The position numbers were made by a program, and so were the translations under genes. This document shows, piece after piece, positions 44,272 through 56,300 of a stretch of 64,000 nucleotides of DNA. Location of the stretch: contig JASANH010000401.1 of NCBI GenBank assembly GCA_030248295.1, positions 62,001 to 126,000 on the forward strand, written 5' to 3'. The stretch comes from Mesodorylaimus sp. YZB2_4 (taxonomy: Eukaryota > Nematoda > Enoplea > Dorylaimida > Dorylaimidae). The notes under the pieces were generated by a model. The model was not told the DNA's origin. It worked only from the letters and a program-made list of their open reading frames with translations, and ran no database searches. Numbering within the stretch: the stretch's first letter is position 1; every line of letters begins with the position of its first letter.

Positions 44272-44559
44272 GAAGAATTTTTGAAAAAAGCATGCGCTAA
44301 GGTTGCTTTTCAAGGAGTTTTTGTCATAAAACAGGCAATTTAATTACATTGAATTTCGTTTTTTTAAATTAGACTAGACGAGGCTGATATTTATTACTTG
44401 CTTGTCAAAAAATATTACACTTCACGTTTCTCGAAAAAATATTTTATTGTAACAGTTTACAATATCGGACAGTTTGAGGGGTGCTAAAACTCCTTTTCTT
44501 GAATCACGGACAATTGCCTCCCCACGCGCGAAATTCAAATTTTGCGAACATACAACTGG

Positions 44560-44875
44560 CACCTATGAACAGGGAAACAGACGCTTGCAACTTGGGCTTT
44601 CACGAAAAGGCCTTTCCGACTGTTTTAGTCTTAGGCTTAGGAGGATTCTTGGCGTCGAAAACGCTTAGGCTCAGGCTTAGGTAATTTTTGGGGGCGGCGG
44701 CAATAGCACCGAGGCGCTTAAAGAAACTTACGCTAAGCCTGAGCCTGAAGCATTTTCGAGCCGAAAATTCCCTAAGCCCAAGCCTCAAATCAGTCGCAAA
44801 GACTCTTTCCGTGTAAGCCACAAGTTTGCAAGCATCTGCAACTAGCACCTTTTCAGTTTGAAGCCTTTCTTGCGC
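44560..44875. mobile_element. Foldback element with telomere-like TTAGGC runs
   Basis: Left and right halves are inverted copies, from GACGCTTGCAACTTGGGCTT to its complement ending near 44875 (AAGTTTGCAAGCATCTGCAA). The arms contain TTAGGCTTAG (44631-44640) and GCTTAGGCTCAGGCTTAGG (44663-44681), mirrored by CTAAGCCTGAGCCT and CCTAAGCCCAAGCC. TTAGGC is the telomere unit of many nematodes. One arm alone recurs at 47447-47530. No ORF. Confidence 0.65.
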
Positions 44876-45333
44876 AACACCTAAGGTAACCTATAGGCCC
44901 AAGATTGAGACTGCAAGTAGAACTATGAATAATAGCACCTGACCGACGGCGCTTTTAGTGCTCACTGCCTTGTTTTAAGCATTCACGTACAATATTACTC
45001 CGGCCACAATCAACAAGCCGCAAAATATATGTACTATATGTATATGGACTTTTTACTAGTCATGCCGAAAATTTAAAGAATGACATAAAGCAACTTGCCC
45101 CGCACCATGCCCAATAACTTCGCCACCTCAACTAATCAACTTACCAACCCAAGCACCCTCGACCGAAAGACGGTCGCAGAACACGACCGTCGCAACCGCT
45201 CTTATCCGCCGCTAGCAGACATCTCTGTGTGCAAGCAGGCAATGTTGCGGGGGGGGGGGGCAATTGTCCGCGTCCCGGTTTCGCCAATCAGTCTGAATTG
45301 TGTGAGTGCCCTGTTCGTTGGCTTGGCGTTCCT

Positions 45334-45430
45334 ATGGGTGAGCGACACCATGGGTGAGCGACACCATGGGTGAGCGACACCATGGGTGAGCGACACCATG
45401 GGTGAGCGGCAACATGGGTGAGCGGCAGTG
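45334..45430. repeat. 16-bp minisatellite at the end of the Mutator-like element
   Basis: About six copies of ATGGGTGAGCGACACC, the last ones changed to GGCAACATGGG. Inverted copies are at 46336-46363. A further partial unit lies at 45464-45490. A run of 12 G precedes at 45249-45260. Confidence 0.85.
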
Positions 45431-45762
45431 TATAAGGGATGACCCAGGTCAGTGTGGCTTAAGTGAGCGACACCCTGGGTGAGCGACAACGGCTATAAGA
45501 CCAATATACATATTCTGCTTGTAATATCCGTAGTCCTTATCCTCCTGAACTTATTCAAATTTTGCCATTTTATTTGATCTGGATCTGTCCATATTACAAT
45601 GAAAATTATTTAAAAACACAAGAATACGTGCAGGAATCATGGCAAAGATGCATATCTACAAAAGAGCATTGATTCGTACTGGTTGGGGCATACAGTGGGC
45701 TAATGGGCGTAGGTACGTAGCTATTGGATTAGCTTGACGGCTATGAAATTCTCTTTGGATTC

Positions 45763-46206
45763 TCATGATTCGTTGGTGAACGCGTTAACTTTAGTTGACG
45801 CGTCTCTTTGAGCATCATTGTTAGCTGTGGCCAGAACCTCGTTTCGTATGTTGTCGTAGACTCTTGGAGTGCTCAGACGCGAATTTTGAACGCTTTTCAC
45901 CGCATGTTTCAGATGGTCTCGGAAGTTGTACATAGTTATATCTGGAACTCCGTGATTGTACTTCCCGCTCACGATTGCTTCTTCGTTTTGGATGGTGGCT
46001 CTCGCTTGGCATGCTTGCCGTCTCCATTCCAAGCACCGTAGGTAGGCCTTGCCGTTTCGACCGCCATCCTTTCGAAATAAGTAATTATCGATCAGAAAGC
46101 CTTGTCCTGATTTTGTGATCTCGACATTATCGTATCGAACCATATTGATACTAGAATTAGTTTGAGCAATTTGCAAAAAAAGGACAGCAAGCACCAGAAC
46201 TGGCAC
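45763..46206 (-). CDS. FLYWCH zinc-finger protein fragment
   Basis: The frame is open from 46206, but the first ATG is at 46143, giving about 126 residues starting MVRYDNVEITKSGQG. It matches a FLYWCH finger: hydrophobic SGQGFLIDNYLF, a C (YLRCLEW), a second C (QACQAR) and NHG near the end where the family has H.H; the first His is Asn here. FLYWCH fingers occur in the proteins of Mutator-like transposons and in a few host transcription factors. As it sits inside an element with target duplication, it is probably a transposon gene remnant. The GTG-started version would add a hydrophobic lead that I do not trust. Confidence 0.6.
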   Translation of the reverse strand: MPVLVLAVLFLQIAQTNSSINMVRYDNVEITKSGQGFLIDNYLFRKDGGRNGKAYLRCLEWRRQACQARATIQNEEAIVSGKYNHGVPDITMYNFRDHLKHAVKSVQNSRLSTPRVYDNIRNEVLATANNDAQRDASTKVNAFTNES

Positions 46207-46499
46207 CGACTGAACGGTGGTCTGTCAAATGCTAAGAATGCCAAGAATGCGTAACAAAATGGTATAAAATCTTACGTGCCTGCGCATCATATTCGAATCT
46301 CTGTATCCTACAGTAAGGTTTCCTCAATGCATTGTCGCTCACACATGGTGTCGCTCACCCATGGTTGGACCGTTGGCTTCTAGTCCAGTCTTTCATGACT
46401 GTCTCCGTCAGTAGCCTTACTCTCCTACAGCAATTCAGGTACACTACATCACCAAACGCGGGGGTGCACAGTCGAGGTGAAGGAACACGTTACACAAAA

Positions 46500-46580
46500 T
46501 GATTTACCGACTCAGCGAGTCCTACACTCGCTCGTAATTGCGCACCTGGAGTGAGAGGCAGACACCAAGCCCACCCATAC
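46500..46580 (-). repeat. SINE family 2, minus strand, degraded head
   Basis: Matches 21541-21632: GCGCACCTGGAGTGAGAGGC and a damaged B box. From 46581 to 47446 I see nothing else recognisable. Confidence 0.5.
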
Positions 46581-47446
46581 CACGTCACGAGCCTGGGCAT
46601 AGTCACGACAGATCAGTCCAAGTAGAGAGAACAAGTCATAGTATGCCACGTCCACAGCATCAAAGACGAAACCATCTGCCTTTCATGATGTCTTTTCCCA
46701 TAAAAGCGAGACACCATATAAGGCACATCTACTGCCCATTGTGAAGGTGCAAACAATATCCTTGTGAAAGTGAGATATGGCCAACTGCAGGGTCATGTAA
46801 AGTCATGCGCGCTCATATACATACCTAGTCAGACATAATTTGTATGACATATTTCAAAACTCAAATGATAAAGCATACTTTTTTCTGCCATCAATTTTTT
46901 ACGATGCTGTCAGTCTACAGTACTGTACGTCGCAATATTCAGTGGTTCAGTCGTTTCATTAACCTAATTGGAATCATTTTTGTGCCAATCTATGTCCTTC
47001 CGCTGCGGCATGGCAAAATTTTGTCTCGTTCATTTTTGATTGAAGAGTTTCAATTTACTCGCGTGTGCCTCACGCGGTGCCTCCGTATTTCCTTTCCAGA
47101 AATCTGACTTATAGCTTCACGCGGTGTCTTTTCGAACTATGTAAAGATTATACACGGAATCACGAAAAATCGTGAGCTTAAGTCGTGTCTGCTCTCTAGA
47201 AAATGAACTCGAGCAAAGTCTTCCTCGTTGGACAATGCATCCGTAATGAGAAAATGAAGTCGGCAAACGTATGGTAAAGTAGTTTTTGTCAGGAAGCACT
47301 TATCTTGACAATACTCCTGTTTTGATAACAAATTTTCTTATTGCATGGTCTGTAGTGCCAATGACATGAACTCGTCCAACAATACCACCCCTGCCTCGTC
47401 GGCCGTCGCCGTTACAGTCTATGAGCTTTGGATCCAGCTTTGGGAG

Positions 47447-47530
47447 GTGTTGCGCATAAAAGGCTTCAAACTGAAAAGGTGCTGATTGCAGATGCTTGCA
47501 AACTTAGGCTTACACGGAAAGAGTCTAATA
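47447..47530 (+). repeat. Single arm of the TTAGGC-containing foldback family
   Basis: AAAAGGTGCTGATTGCAGAT and TTGCAAACTTAGGCTTACAC match the reversed right arm of 44560-44875. Confidence 0.6.
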
Positions 47531-47764
47531 TTTTGCAGATAGCTTTCTTTTACACCTGGGAAAACATTGCAATTTTGGGTTGCTCAAAATTCGACTTAAC
47601 GGTTGGCGATGTTCCCCTGTCAGATTACTGCTTCAAGAAAGTCTTTTGTCTTGCGATAGTGAATAAACTTTTGAATGAAAATTGAACCAGTTTTGTTGAA
47701 AACTGGTTTTCTATAATTATTTTCATGAATTAATTAGTTTTCTGTTTTGATACTCCATTCGAAC

Positions 47765-47893
47765 ATTTATCGAAAAAACTGGTACGGATATGGGTATGGG
47801 TAGATTTTTTGAAAAATTACGGGTACGGGTATGGGTACACAGGTCGTCCAGCGGGTACGGGTAGGGTAAGATTTTCATACCCGTGCAGGACCC
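47765..47893 (-). repeat. Probable hAT element end
   Basis: On minus it begins CAGGGTCCTGCACGGGTATG and continues into repeats of TACCCGTACCC type. A CAGGG start and GC-rich subterminal repeats fit hAT ends. I find no partner end or duplication. From 47894 to 48723 nothing else is recognised. Confidence 0.45.
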
Positions 47894-48723
47894 TGGTGTA
47901 CTTACTGGCTGGAATGCATAATAGCAAGGTGTCTTTTCATAAGCAGGGTGTTGGTGGTTGAGAACGAGCATATTTCACATTGACTCTCTCCTAGCGAGCC
48001 TAGTTTTAAATCTGATTCTGTCCACCAGGGTCCTACGCCCTAGACTCGCCGACGTCGTCTTGTCTGAAACAGTCAATAAGCAAGGTATTGATTTCGTCTA
48101 GGAAATCATTCAGTCGATATTCGTATTCTCCATGAACTGAGCTAATATGAGCTGCTGCCAAGTGGCATGTCAAATACCAATAGCTGACGAATCGCTTGGT
48201 GCAGAGGCGGCAATAAAAAATGGGCCTCTTAAATGAACGGAATTAACATGACAAATGATAGGCTGTATTCTAATACTCGTGCCGCAAGTTTTACGATAAC
48301 TAGTTTACTTGATGACTTTCGAACAAAGACGGCATTTCATTGTTTCTGGCTTTTCACAAATTCTGGCTACTTTTCTGCACAGCTGATAGAACAGGCGTTT
48401 CTTTGCTCTTATTTTCTTATATCGTCGGCTGTCAGCGCTTGTCCCCGCTTTGAACTTTCGGCAATTCAACGCGATTGGTAGGGATTAGGCCTGCAATCAG
48501 AGATGCAAAGCGTTATATCATTAATAAGGGAAAGAATGTTTTCAATAAATCGCGTTGAAATATAAACCACCAGTCGTGTGAAGTAAATGGCAATATCTAG
48601 CCGGTTTCAGTTTGCCAAGTTTACGGCGATATTGTCCTGGAATTATGTACGACCGGCAGAATCAACTTTGCCTTCGCAACAAACAATTTTTTGTCGGCTT
48701 GGTCACAAAGCTGAAAAAACATT

Positions 48724-49233
48724 TTAAACATTTTCAGAAATCATGATACCACAGCGAGAAGATATTTCAAACAATACCTCTTTTTTTCCAATCGAGATCG
48801 AGGACTGACCGAAGCAGTGGGTGATCATATCTCGAATTTCCATCATATGGTTGGACGACATATCCACAAAGTCTTCTTTTCGAGGGGCGATCTTGCGAAA
48901 TTTCCGCAAATGATTTCGCATTCCTGTACTAGTCGTATATTGATATCGGACGACGGCGGGCGAAGAGCATTTTGTCGTAATGACGTCGAGCGTGGATAAT
49001 AACAGATTGGGGATTAAAGCAGGAATCCGCCTAGACCACTTTGTTTTCATCGCACAAAGCGCAAAAATGCGCAGCACAAAGCGCAGCGCATTTTTGATCC
49101 GATTTTCTAATACCAAACGACAATGAGCAGCCAAAGTGACCGTGCTGTAGCCATTGGAATGCCTAGAAATCATACTTTGCATGGTAATCCTAGACCAGGT
49201 GCACGTAAAATGGACGACTCTTGACTGCGACAA
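48724..49233 (-). other. 169-codon frame, possibly a BED-type transposon remnant
   Basis: The stretch CSSPAVVRYQYTTSTGMRNH then LRKF recalls the zinc-finger (BED) start of hAT transposases, but only one Cys is in place and no start or splice context is convincing. Treat as unexplained. Confidence 0.25.
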
Positions 49234-49365
49234 ATACTTTAGGATGGACAGGGCACAAAGTACAGAGTCAATCGGCTCGCTTCTACCAACTTATCAGTTG
49301 CATAGATATCGACTGCCACATTTCTATCACATGCAGAATCGTCCTCCTTTCGTCGTCTAACCCGA

Positions 49366-50034
49366 TCACCCAGCCGGAGCAACCTCTTGACTCAACTTCA
49401 TGGACACCCATCGCGGCAATTCGTCGACCGACGGCCAAGGAAACCAGGGAATCAACGTTTCGAAAATCATTGGAATCTCTGGGGGCCATTGCACTGGATT
49501 GAACACAGTGCACACGTCCATATTGTACCACACGACCACTTCGAGCAAGGGTGGTTCTGGTTGCCCCTCAACTGGTCGGCGATGAACTTGTATCACGATC
49601 GGTTGCATGGCTGTGATGGCTGCGAGATTCCATCGAAACAATTGATATACGAAATAAAAGTAGGCTGCCTGGATGGCGCTTTTATTAAGGTCTGTCGTAA
49701 CCATCAGCACTTTTCCAACATCGATTATGCCCGAACCGAGTACGTGCAGAGCCGACATGGCCAATACTGTCTCGAGTTCCGGTGATCCAGCGCGGACACC
49801 AGCCAAATATTCGCTGATCAAAACAAGGACCCAGCCACATTTTAGAAGCCAAACAGCTATCCGCCGGTCGACGAAAACATCGGTTGTGCGTGACGGATCG
49901 ACGCATAAACTCAGCAATGTCAGGTATAACGTGGTCATTACGGTCAGATTTCGAAAAGCCATCAATCTTGATCGCCGGTCGAATCCTTCAGTTTGGAACA
50001 TTCGGCGATACCAGGCTTGAAACATCGATGTCAT
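49366..50034 (-). CDS. Four-helix membrane protein, unknown
   Basis: One exon, 222 residues from the ATG at 50034 (MTSMFQAWYRRMF); the open frame continues upstream to 50103 and an acceptor-like CTGCAG lies just before the ATG, so an earlier exon is possible. Four hydrophobic segments are seen: NLTVMTTLYLTLLSLCV, VWLLKCGWVLVLISEYLAG, VLAMSALHVLGSGIIDVG and YFYFVYQLFRWNLAAITA, each about 20 residues. The C-terminal tail is Pro/Trp-rich (WPPEIPMIF...PWFPWPSVDELP). I do not recognise the family and propose no function. The long uninterrupted frame with clear helix periodicity is the evidence that it is a gene. Confidence 0.55.
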   Translation of the reverse strand: MTSMFQAWYRRMFQTEGFDRRSRLMAFRNLTVMTTLYLTLLSLCVDPSRTTDVFVDRRIAVWLLKCGWVLVLISEYLAGVRAGSPELETVLAMSALHVLGSGIIDVGKVLMVTTDLNKSAIQAAYFYFVYQLFRWNLAAITAMQPIVIQVHRRPVEGQPEPPLLEVVVWYNMDVCTVFNPVQWPPEIPMIFETLIPWFPWPSVDELPRWVSMKLSQEVAPAG

Positions 50035-50263
50035 TGTCTGCAGCGCCGCGCCTGGGCTGGGTGGCTGACCGATTCGACGTGCGAGTGTGAGATGGAAGTC
50101 CACTTGTGAGCCTTGAAATTGTATCTACCTACTCGTAATTCCAAGTCTTTACACTGCGTCTACTGAAGCAGTGGCACTGTGACACTTGCTAATCCCTGGA
50201 GGCTATTGAGAGGTTGTTAGAGGCTGCGGTGGCCAGACAAAAGTTGATACAGTACAGCGGACG

Positions 50264-50509
50264 GTGTCTCACATTCCTTCGGTAAGGAGGATACAGCTAA
50301 AGGGGGGCAATTTATTGGTCGACTCTTGGCTGGAGTGCAAGCCAGATATCGACGGCGATTTCGTGATTCCGTCGCGAACCTTTCACCCCCGGCTCGGTTT
50401 CACTAAGGATACCTACTTTACTAGAAGTGTAGTATGTAGGTACAACGAAGACCTCTCCAGCGAGCGCGCTAAGCCCCTTGAATTTAAAATTTCCTGCTTA
50501 TCCTGCTCA
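50264..50509 (+). other. Exon-like frame with Cys
   Basis: The plus frame has SWLECKPDIDGDFVIPSRTF, then RSVVCRYNEDLSS and a stop after FKISCLSCS. The spacing of Cys and strand-like stretches resembles an Ig-like module, but no neighbouring exons are found. Weak. Confidence 0.25.
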
Positions 50510-50688
50510 TGAAAATAGATCAAGGATCGAGCAAATCTGAAGGTGAGTGCCAGCTGTACAAATTTTGGCTGACATGAAATAGATCTATACTTTCAACCAA
50601 ACCAGATTTATTGGCGATCAAAATATGAGGAGCAATCGTTGTAAAAAAAAGAACACAATTTTCAAATTGCACTCCCCTCTGATGATCT

Positions 50689-51032
50689 CAGTTGTTCGTT
50701 TGGAACGATAGGTCAAACAGATCTGCTACTAGTGTCAAATTGTTATCAGCAGTCACGCTACTCTGATCGCGTGACCTCAAATTTTTGTAGACGTTGGTGG
50801 GGCCTATTTGCAAGTCGCAAGTCCACGAGTCACTGGTGTTTAAATTAGGCGGCGATTCCACTCGACATGCAAATTTTTTTAGATAAACTGGTGATTTTTT
50901 GCAAGCATTCTCGAAATTTAGGGACCAGCTACAGTCGCAGCAGATACCCCTCGACTGTGGCCTGGGATCCAGGGTCCACAGTACCACCGTACCGGACCGC
51001 GCTACTGGGAGCGGGGTGGTACAGTGCGGCAT
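50689..51032 (-). other. Exon-like frame with Cys
   Basis: The minus frame has CCDCSWSLNFENACKKSP, FACRVESPPNL and SWTCDLQIG before a stop at 50689. It may be a terminal exon of an extracellular protein. No partner exons are identified. From 51033 to 53387 I see no gene; 52860-52970 is an ATTGACTGG/TTGACTAA simple array and 52515-52565 is the counterpart of 35835-35890. Confidence 0.25.
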
Positions 51033-52859
51033 TGAAAATAGGCCAGTTTGGCCGTACCGGGTTTTAGAATATTCCGTGAGTAATTTAACGCCCGCTTACA
51101 TTCCTTCATTTCAAAGCGGCCAATTTTTTGTTAAGAGAAAATGAATCTACCAGCTTTCCTTGAATAATCTCGAACTTTTTTAGATAATCGATTTAAAAAA
51201 TTGACCGAAATTTCAAGTATTCACTCGCAGAGCATCTCATCTTATAATCAGGATGCTATTAGGCTGACTTTGGGGCTGTGATCCTTATGAATTCTACCCA
51301 GTGCTGCTAAAAATGCTGCTTTCTTGAGACGAAATGTGGTCATTCATGCAGTCGCTGCTGCTGAATTTGAGGCGCCTGCCATGCTATGGTTTCGTACATG
51401 AATGACTGAATTCCTTGCCTTCAGTTTTTCGAAGCGCTGGTCAGGAAGTGCATATGCTGATAAATTTCAACAGATGTTTTCTGCAAGGTTCTCTCATCCA
51501 TCTTAATTCAAAAACTTTGTTGGCGCTTCGTGCAAGACATCGAAACAAGAGGCTTCTCGATCTTCAGTATGAGCATGGATCACCACGCGTCGCAGCACAG
51601 ATTATACCATGGTGTCATATCATTGTAGCTGCAGATCATGAGTTCATATCTAGTCTTTGAGCATATAGGTGCAGTAGCATGATGAAGCGGAAGGATTTCA
51701 GGTAATCTGCCTGCGATATCAAAGGAGACCGCTATGAAGTCGAGGACTTTGGTATCTCTAACCTACAGGTTACCTCCATACATCATCTGTTGCTGGCTAC
51801 AATATCTTGAAGCCCGACGATGATTAAAATGATCACAGGGAAGAAGTAGATGAGTATAATCAGCATGACGTTTTTGAGATGCACACCACAGTTTGAATGC
51901 CATTACTTAACCAAAAAACGGAACCTTTGACCTCTCATGGTGTTAGAAGATTTGCCACAAGAACTTGTAGTACGACCGTTGACTATTCAGGCTTTACGCA
52001 CCTACTACAAGCTCTTAGGAAAAGTGGACGGGGGACTTAAAATTTAAGAAGGATTTTACATTTACATTTTGTAAATGAATCACAAGGAGGCTCGAAGGGC
52101 AAATTTTGAGCGGTTAAGTGTTCCGTGTCATTTGACATGCAGTTGTTGATGGCAGGAGATCAGGAATGGGATGGTGATCTCTGAACCCTGCAAAACGACC
52201 TTTTAACTTGCCAACGTGTCATACGTCTTTATCTCCAAACATCAAAGCCATGCTGCCTTCTGCATTTGGACTCATTTACTTAGCCTGCATCCATGTAGCT
52301 AAACCCCACTCACGCTTCTGTTTGGCACTTGGTTTGGCTTTGTTTCTAGTGAAACTCGGATACTTGTGAGTCGGTCACTTATGGTGCTTGTAACACTTTG
52401 GAAGTGCCTCGGTGAAAGCGGGCTCAGCGATTCGTGTGAAGGGCTGAATAGCCCTACATTGGAGAAGATACCGCGTTGGAGCTGATCACATCAAAAACCT
52501 CCAGGGAGGTTTCCTAGCCGTAAGAGGCAGAGATATCAACCCGACGGTTTTCTGCCTCGCCAGGAGCAGCGTATCGAGCAGCTAAACGAAGGTCTGATAC
52601 ACTGTATGCGGCGGCCAGGGAAGCCGAATCCATACACTGCCCTCCACAGCCCAAACACGCGTATTAGACCTGGAGGCTCGCATCGCGGTGGTCACGAAAC
52701 TGGTAAAGCATCAGAAAACTGGCTGCCATCACAGGTGAAGACCTCAGATAAAAATTGGTCTGTTGGCTTAGCCTCGCGTATCAATCGTAACTGCGCCAGC
52801 TACAAGTAGCAAAGGCTAGAAGTCCAGTAGGAGAGCAGGGAACAGATGGGTAAGAGGCC

Positions 52860-52970
52860 AACGGAATTGACTGGAAGACTAAGATGACTGATTGACTAAT
52901 TGACTGGTTGACTAATTGACTGGAAGACTGATTGACTAAGACACGAGGCCAACGGAATTGACTGGAAATG
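52860..52970. repeat. TTGACT-rich simple array
   Basis: GATTGACTAATTGACTGG units recur, flanked on both sides by GGCCAACGGAATTGACTGG. Confidence 0.6.
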
Positions 52971-53387
52971 GCAATATCGATCGAGTAGCCTGAAGCCGAC
53001 GCAGATGTGGCGACTAACACTTCTCAAGTGGGTCCTGGCCATTGGCGAAAGAAAGTTTACTTATACAAGGAAGTGCTTAGCAGAGAAAAAAGAGGCCCTA
53101 AGAAGTCCTTCTTGGATCAACCGGGATGGATTGAAAAACTAACAAAATCCAAGCACAGATGCAATTCATATTCATACAAAAATAATTGCCATTTTCTTCC
53201 CCCTCCCCCCGCCGTCGTGTTCCGCCTTCGCCCATTGGCTAGATTGAAATCGTCCAATCAGGGACTACCATACGAGCTGTGTCCTCGTTGTGCTACTCTC
53301 TGCACATTGCCTTGTTCGACTCTTGAGTTCTGCTAGTCGGTCGAGTACATTTTTTGTTCGCTTTGATTCCTGAATCAGCTAATCGCC

Positions 53388-56300
53388 ATGTTGCTACTGT
53401 TCACAGAACCACTTATGGCCTCGGTGGATGATGATATCGATGATTTATGGCTGAAAGGCATGAATTACATGCGAGAATTAAACTGGACGGAGGCGGAGAC
53501 CTGTTTCCAAAAAGCGTTAACCATTTATCCCAACCATCCTTTTATTTTGAATAATTTGGGTTGCATTATGTTGCAACAAAATCGTTATTCTGAAGCTAGA
53601 AAATTTTTTCATTCTGCTTATCAGGTAATTGTGATAAAACCGAAAATTTTACAAAAAGATGACTGAGAAGCGTGCATTTTAGATCTTGCCGTCCGAGAAA
53701 ACAATTGTGACTAATGCAGCTAATTTTGTCCGTATGCATGGCAATAAAGAAGAATATGAAAGTCTTGCGACAAAAATAAACAGTTTCAGTCGTCGGGAAC
53801 GTAGTCTTTTTTTGAAAAATATTTCATTTCCATTTGTTTCTCGGCTTCATCTGAATCAACTGGCCTCAGAAACATTAGATTTCTCCTCATGTACGCCAAT
53901 TCATCCAGCTGATTTCTATGCTTCTGTGGGTCTTCTCCGACTATTATTCCAAGAATTGGATAAAGCTGAAATGTTTCTTCGAAGAGCCATGAAACTACGT
54001 CCGAATGATCCATACATCATCCATGATTTGGCGGTGGTCAACGAGAACTTGGACAGTTTCGACGAAGCGGAAACATTGTTCATGGATGCATTAGAAGTAA
54101 GTTTCGGATTCCAAAATCTTTGGTCTTTGGGTACCGTTGGTTTCAAGTTAGACCTCAATTCAGGCTTCGAACTATGGTGGCGAGTTTCACGCAATGATAG
54201 CAATGTTCTATGCGAGAATGGGAGCAACGGAGAAAGCCATATCACACTACAAGCAAGCGGCTAAAAAATTGAAGTGTCCTCGCGTAACGGTAAGCTAGAC
54301 TACATCATCTAGTCTCAGTGTTTGTCGTCTGTCTCCCCAGCTTGTACGCAAAATCGCGGGCGTGAGCATTCATGGGAAATCAACAGCTTTAGAGAACAAG
54401 AGGTCGCTTCGCCCTCGCGACTTTTTGTGACTGCAACGAAAGCGCAGTTGCGCGACTTTGCTAGCCCAGAATCGTCGTACAAACGGCCTGCTCGAATTTT
54501 TAATTTGCTTTCCAGAACATTATACATTCAGCGCTATTGTCTATTCGCTAAGTTTCCCAGCACGTTGGCTTGTAGGTGAATATGTCGGCTAGTGCGCTGG
54601 CAAACATGGGTGCTCTATTACAGGATGCAGGGCAGCCAATGCGCACAGTGTGCGAGGGCGTCCGCCCAGGGCGGGCGATTTCGCGAAATGAGCAAATTTC
54701 GATTTTATTACATATCTCGGTAAATTGCGGACTGAATTTGATGCCTGGTAGATCAGTCGAAAGAGCAAAAAATTTTGCTCCAGTCAAGTTCTTGGTGAGT
54801 GAAATTTATGTGGGCTTTGGTATTTTAAAAACAAAAAAAGGAAACTGTCCAATTCTTCCACAGCGAATTTTCGAGGTATGTGTAATTGAAAAGAAAAAAC
54901 AAATTCTTAAAAATTTTAAGGGTTATTTCACGTAACTTAGCATCCCGGGCATCGGATTGCCCTACGAAGAATGCATAGTTTTAATTTTTTAATTCTTGAC
55001 AGACTTCTTTCTAGACTCGTTTTATAGTTATTTCAAAGTGATATCAATTTTACGCCACCAGATAGAGGCACAAGAAGTATCCCAGGATTTACGTAGCTAG
55101 AATTAGAAATCGATGTGCATGAACAGAGTTTTTGAGTACATTCTTGTACCTCATTCTCATTCACTCATGTGCACTCGTGTACTCATAATAATACTGTACA
55201 TACTCATATATATATGCGAATGTTAAAAGGTCTACCAAAAATTAAACAATCGAAACTATGCATTCTTCGTAGGGCAATCCGGTACCCGGGATGCCAAGTT
55301 ACGTAAAATCACTCTTTAAAAAATTTCAAGGATTTGTTTTTCCTTTTCAAGTACCCATTTACCTCGAAAATTCGCTGGGGAAGAATAGGGCAGTTTCCTT
55401 TTTTTGTTTCTAAAATACCAAAGCCTACATGAATTTCACTCTCACAGAACTTAACTGGATCAAAAGTTTCTGCTCTTTCGATTAGGTAATCTACAGGATA
55501 TTTTGTTCCATCCGCAATTTATCGAGAAATGTGAAAAAAACAGAATTGCCGATTTCCCAATATCGTGCGCCTTGCGCGGACGACCTCGCACACTGTGGGC
55601 ATTGGCTGCTAAGTATCCTGAGTAGTGTACGCATGATGGCAAAGTCACGCGACCGCGCACCCCTAAAAACAGTCGCTCAGAGGGGGAGCGACCTCCTGGC
55701 TCTAACGATGTCCAGAGCGCATCCATTCGCCCACCCGCTAGTGCGGTTAGCATGCAGGTGCCAGAGAGAAATTGTGTGGTTAATCCTCATGTTTGATCAG
55801 GGCACATAGTTGGATAGAATTGCGAACTTGTCCTTTACTCGTATGCTGCAAGGGTATGACCATCTGAAGGTACTGTACTCGCTGAAATACCATTCCCCCG
55901 TGTCCATACCTGGCGGATAAGGCTATATGTATCAATGCAAGGTTTCGTCTCATGGAAATTTTGATTTTCTGAAGAATCTGGACTCCATCAGGGAAAGTTG
56001 CACGGCGGCATCAAAAAAGAATTCGGACGAGACGAAAGGCAAAGAGGCGACCACGATCCAACGAAATCCGTTTCATGCATTGGCTGTGTGCAATCTGATC
56101 AATTTGAATCGGGTAAGCATGTGTCTTAATTTACGCAAGCGAACTAAATTAGAATTTCAAAGATTTGGAATGGTAATTAGACAATTTTCTCGTGTGTGTG
56201 CTGGTAGATCACACCTCAACATCATTTTGCTCTGGTTTTCAAATTTCGCGCACTTTCTTGGCCAGGCTGGCTACTTTGTAGGAGTACATTTTTTGTCAAG

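Larger units (their letters stand above)
45325..46370. mobile_element. Mutator-like element carrying a FLYWCH ORF
   Basis: Flanked by the exact 9-bp duplication CGTTGGCTT at 45316-45324 and 46371-46379. Both ends carry inverted units of ATGGGTGAGCGACACC: about six tandem copies on the left (from 45334) and two on the right. A duplication of 9-11 bp with long or repeated inverted ends is typical of Mutator-like elements. The only gene inside is the FLYWCH frame on minus; no transposase is present. Confidence 0.75.
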
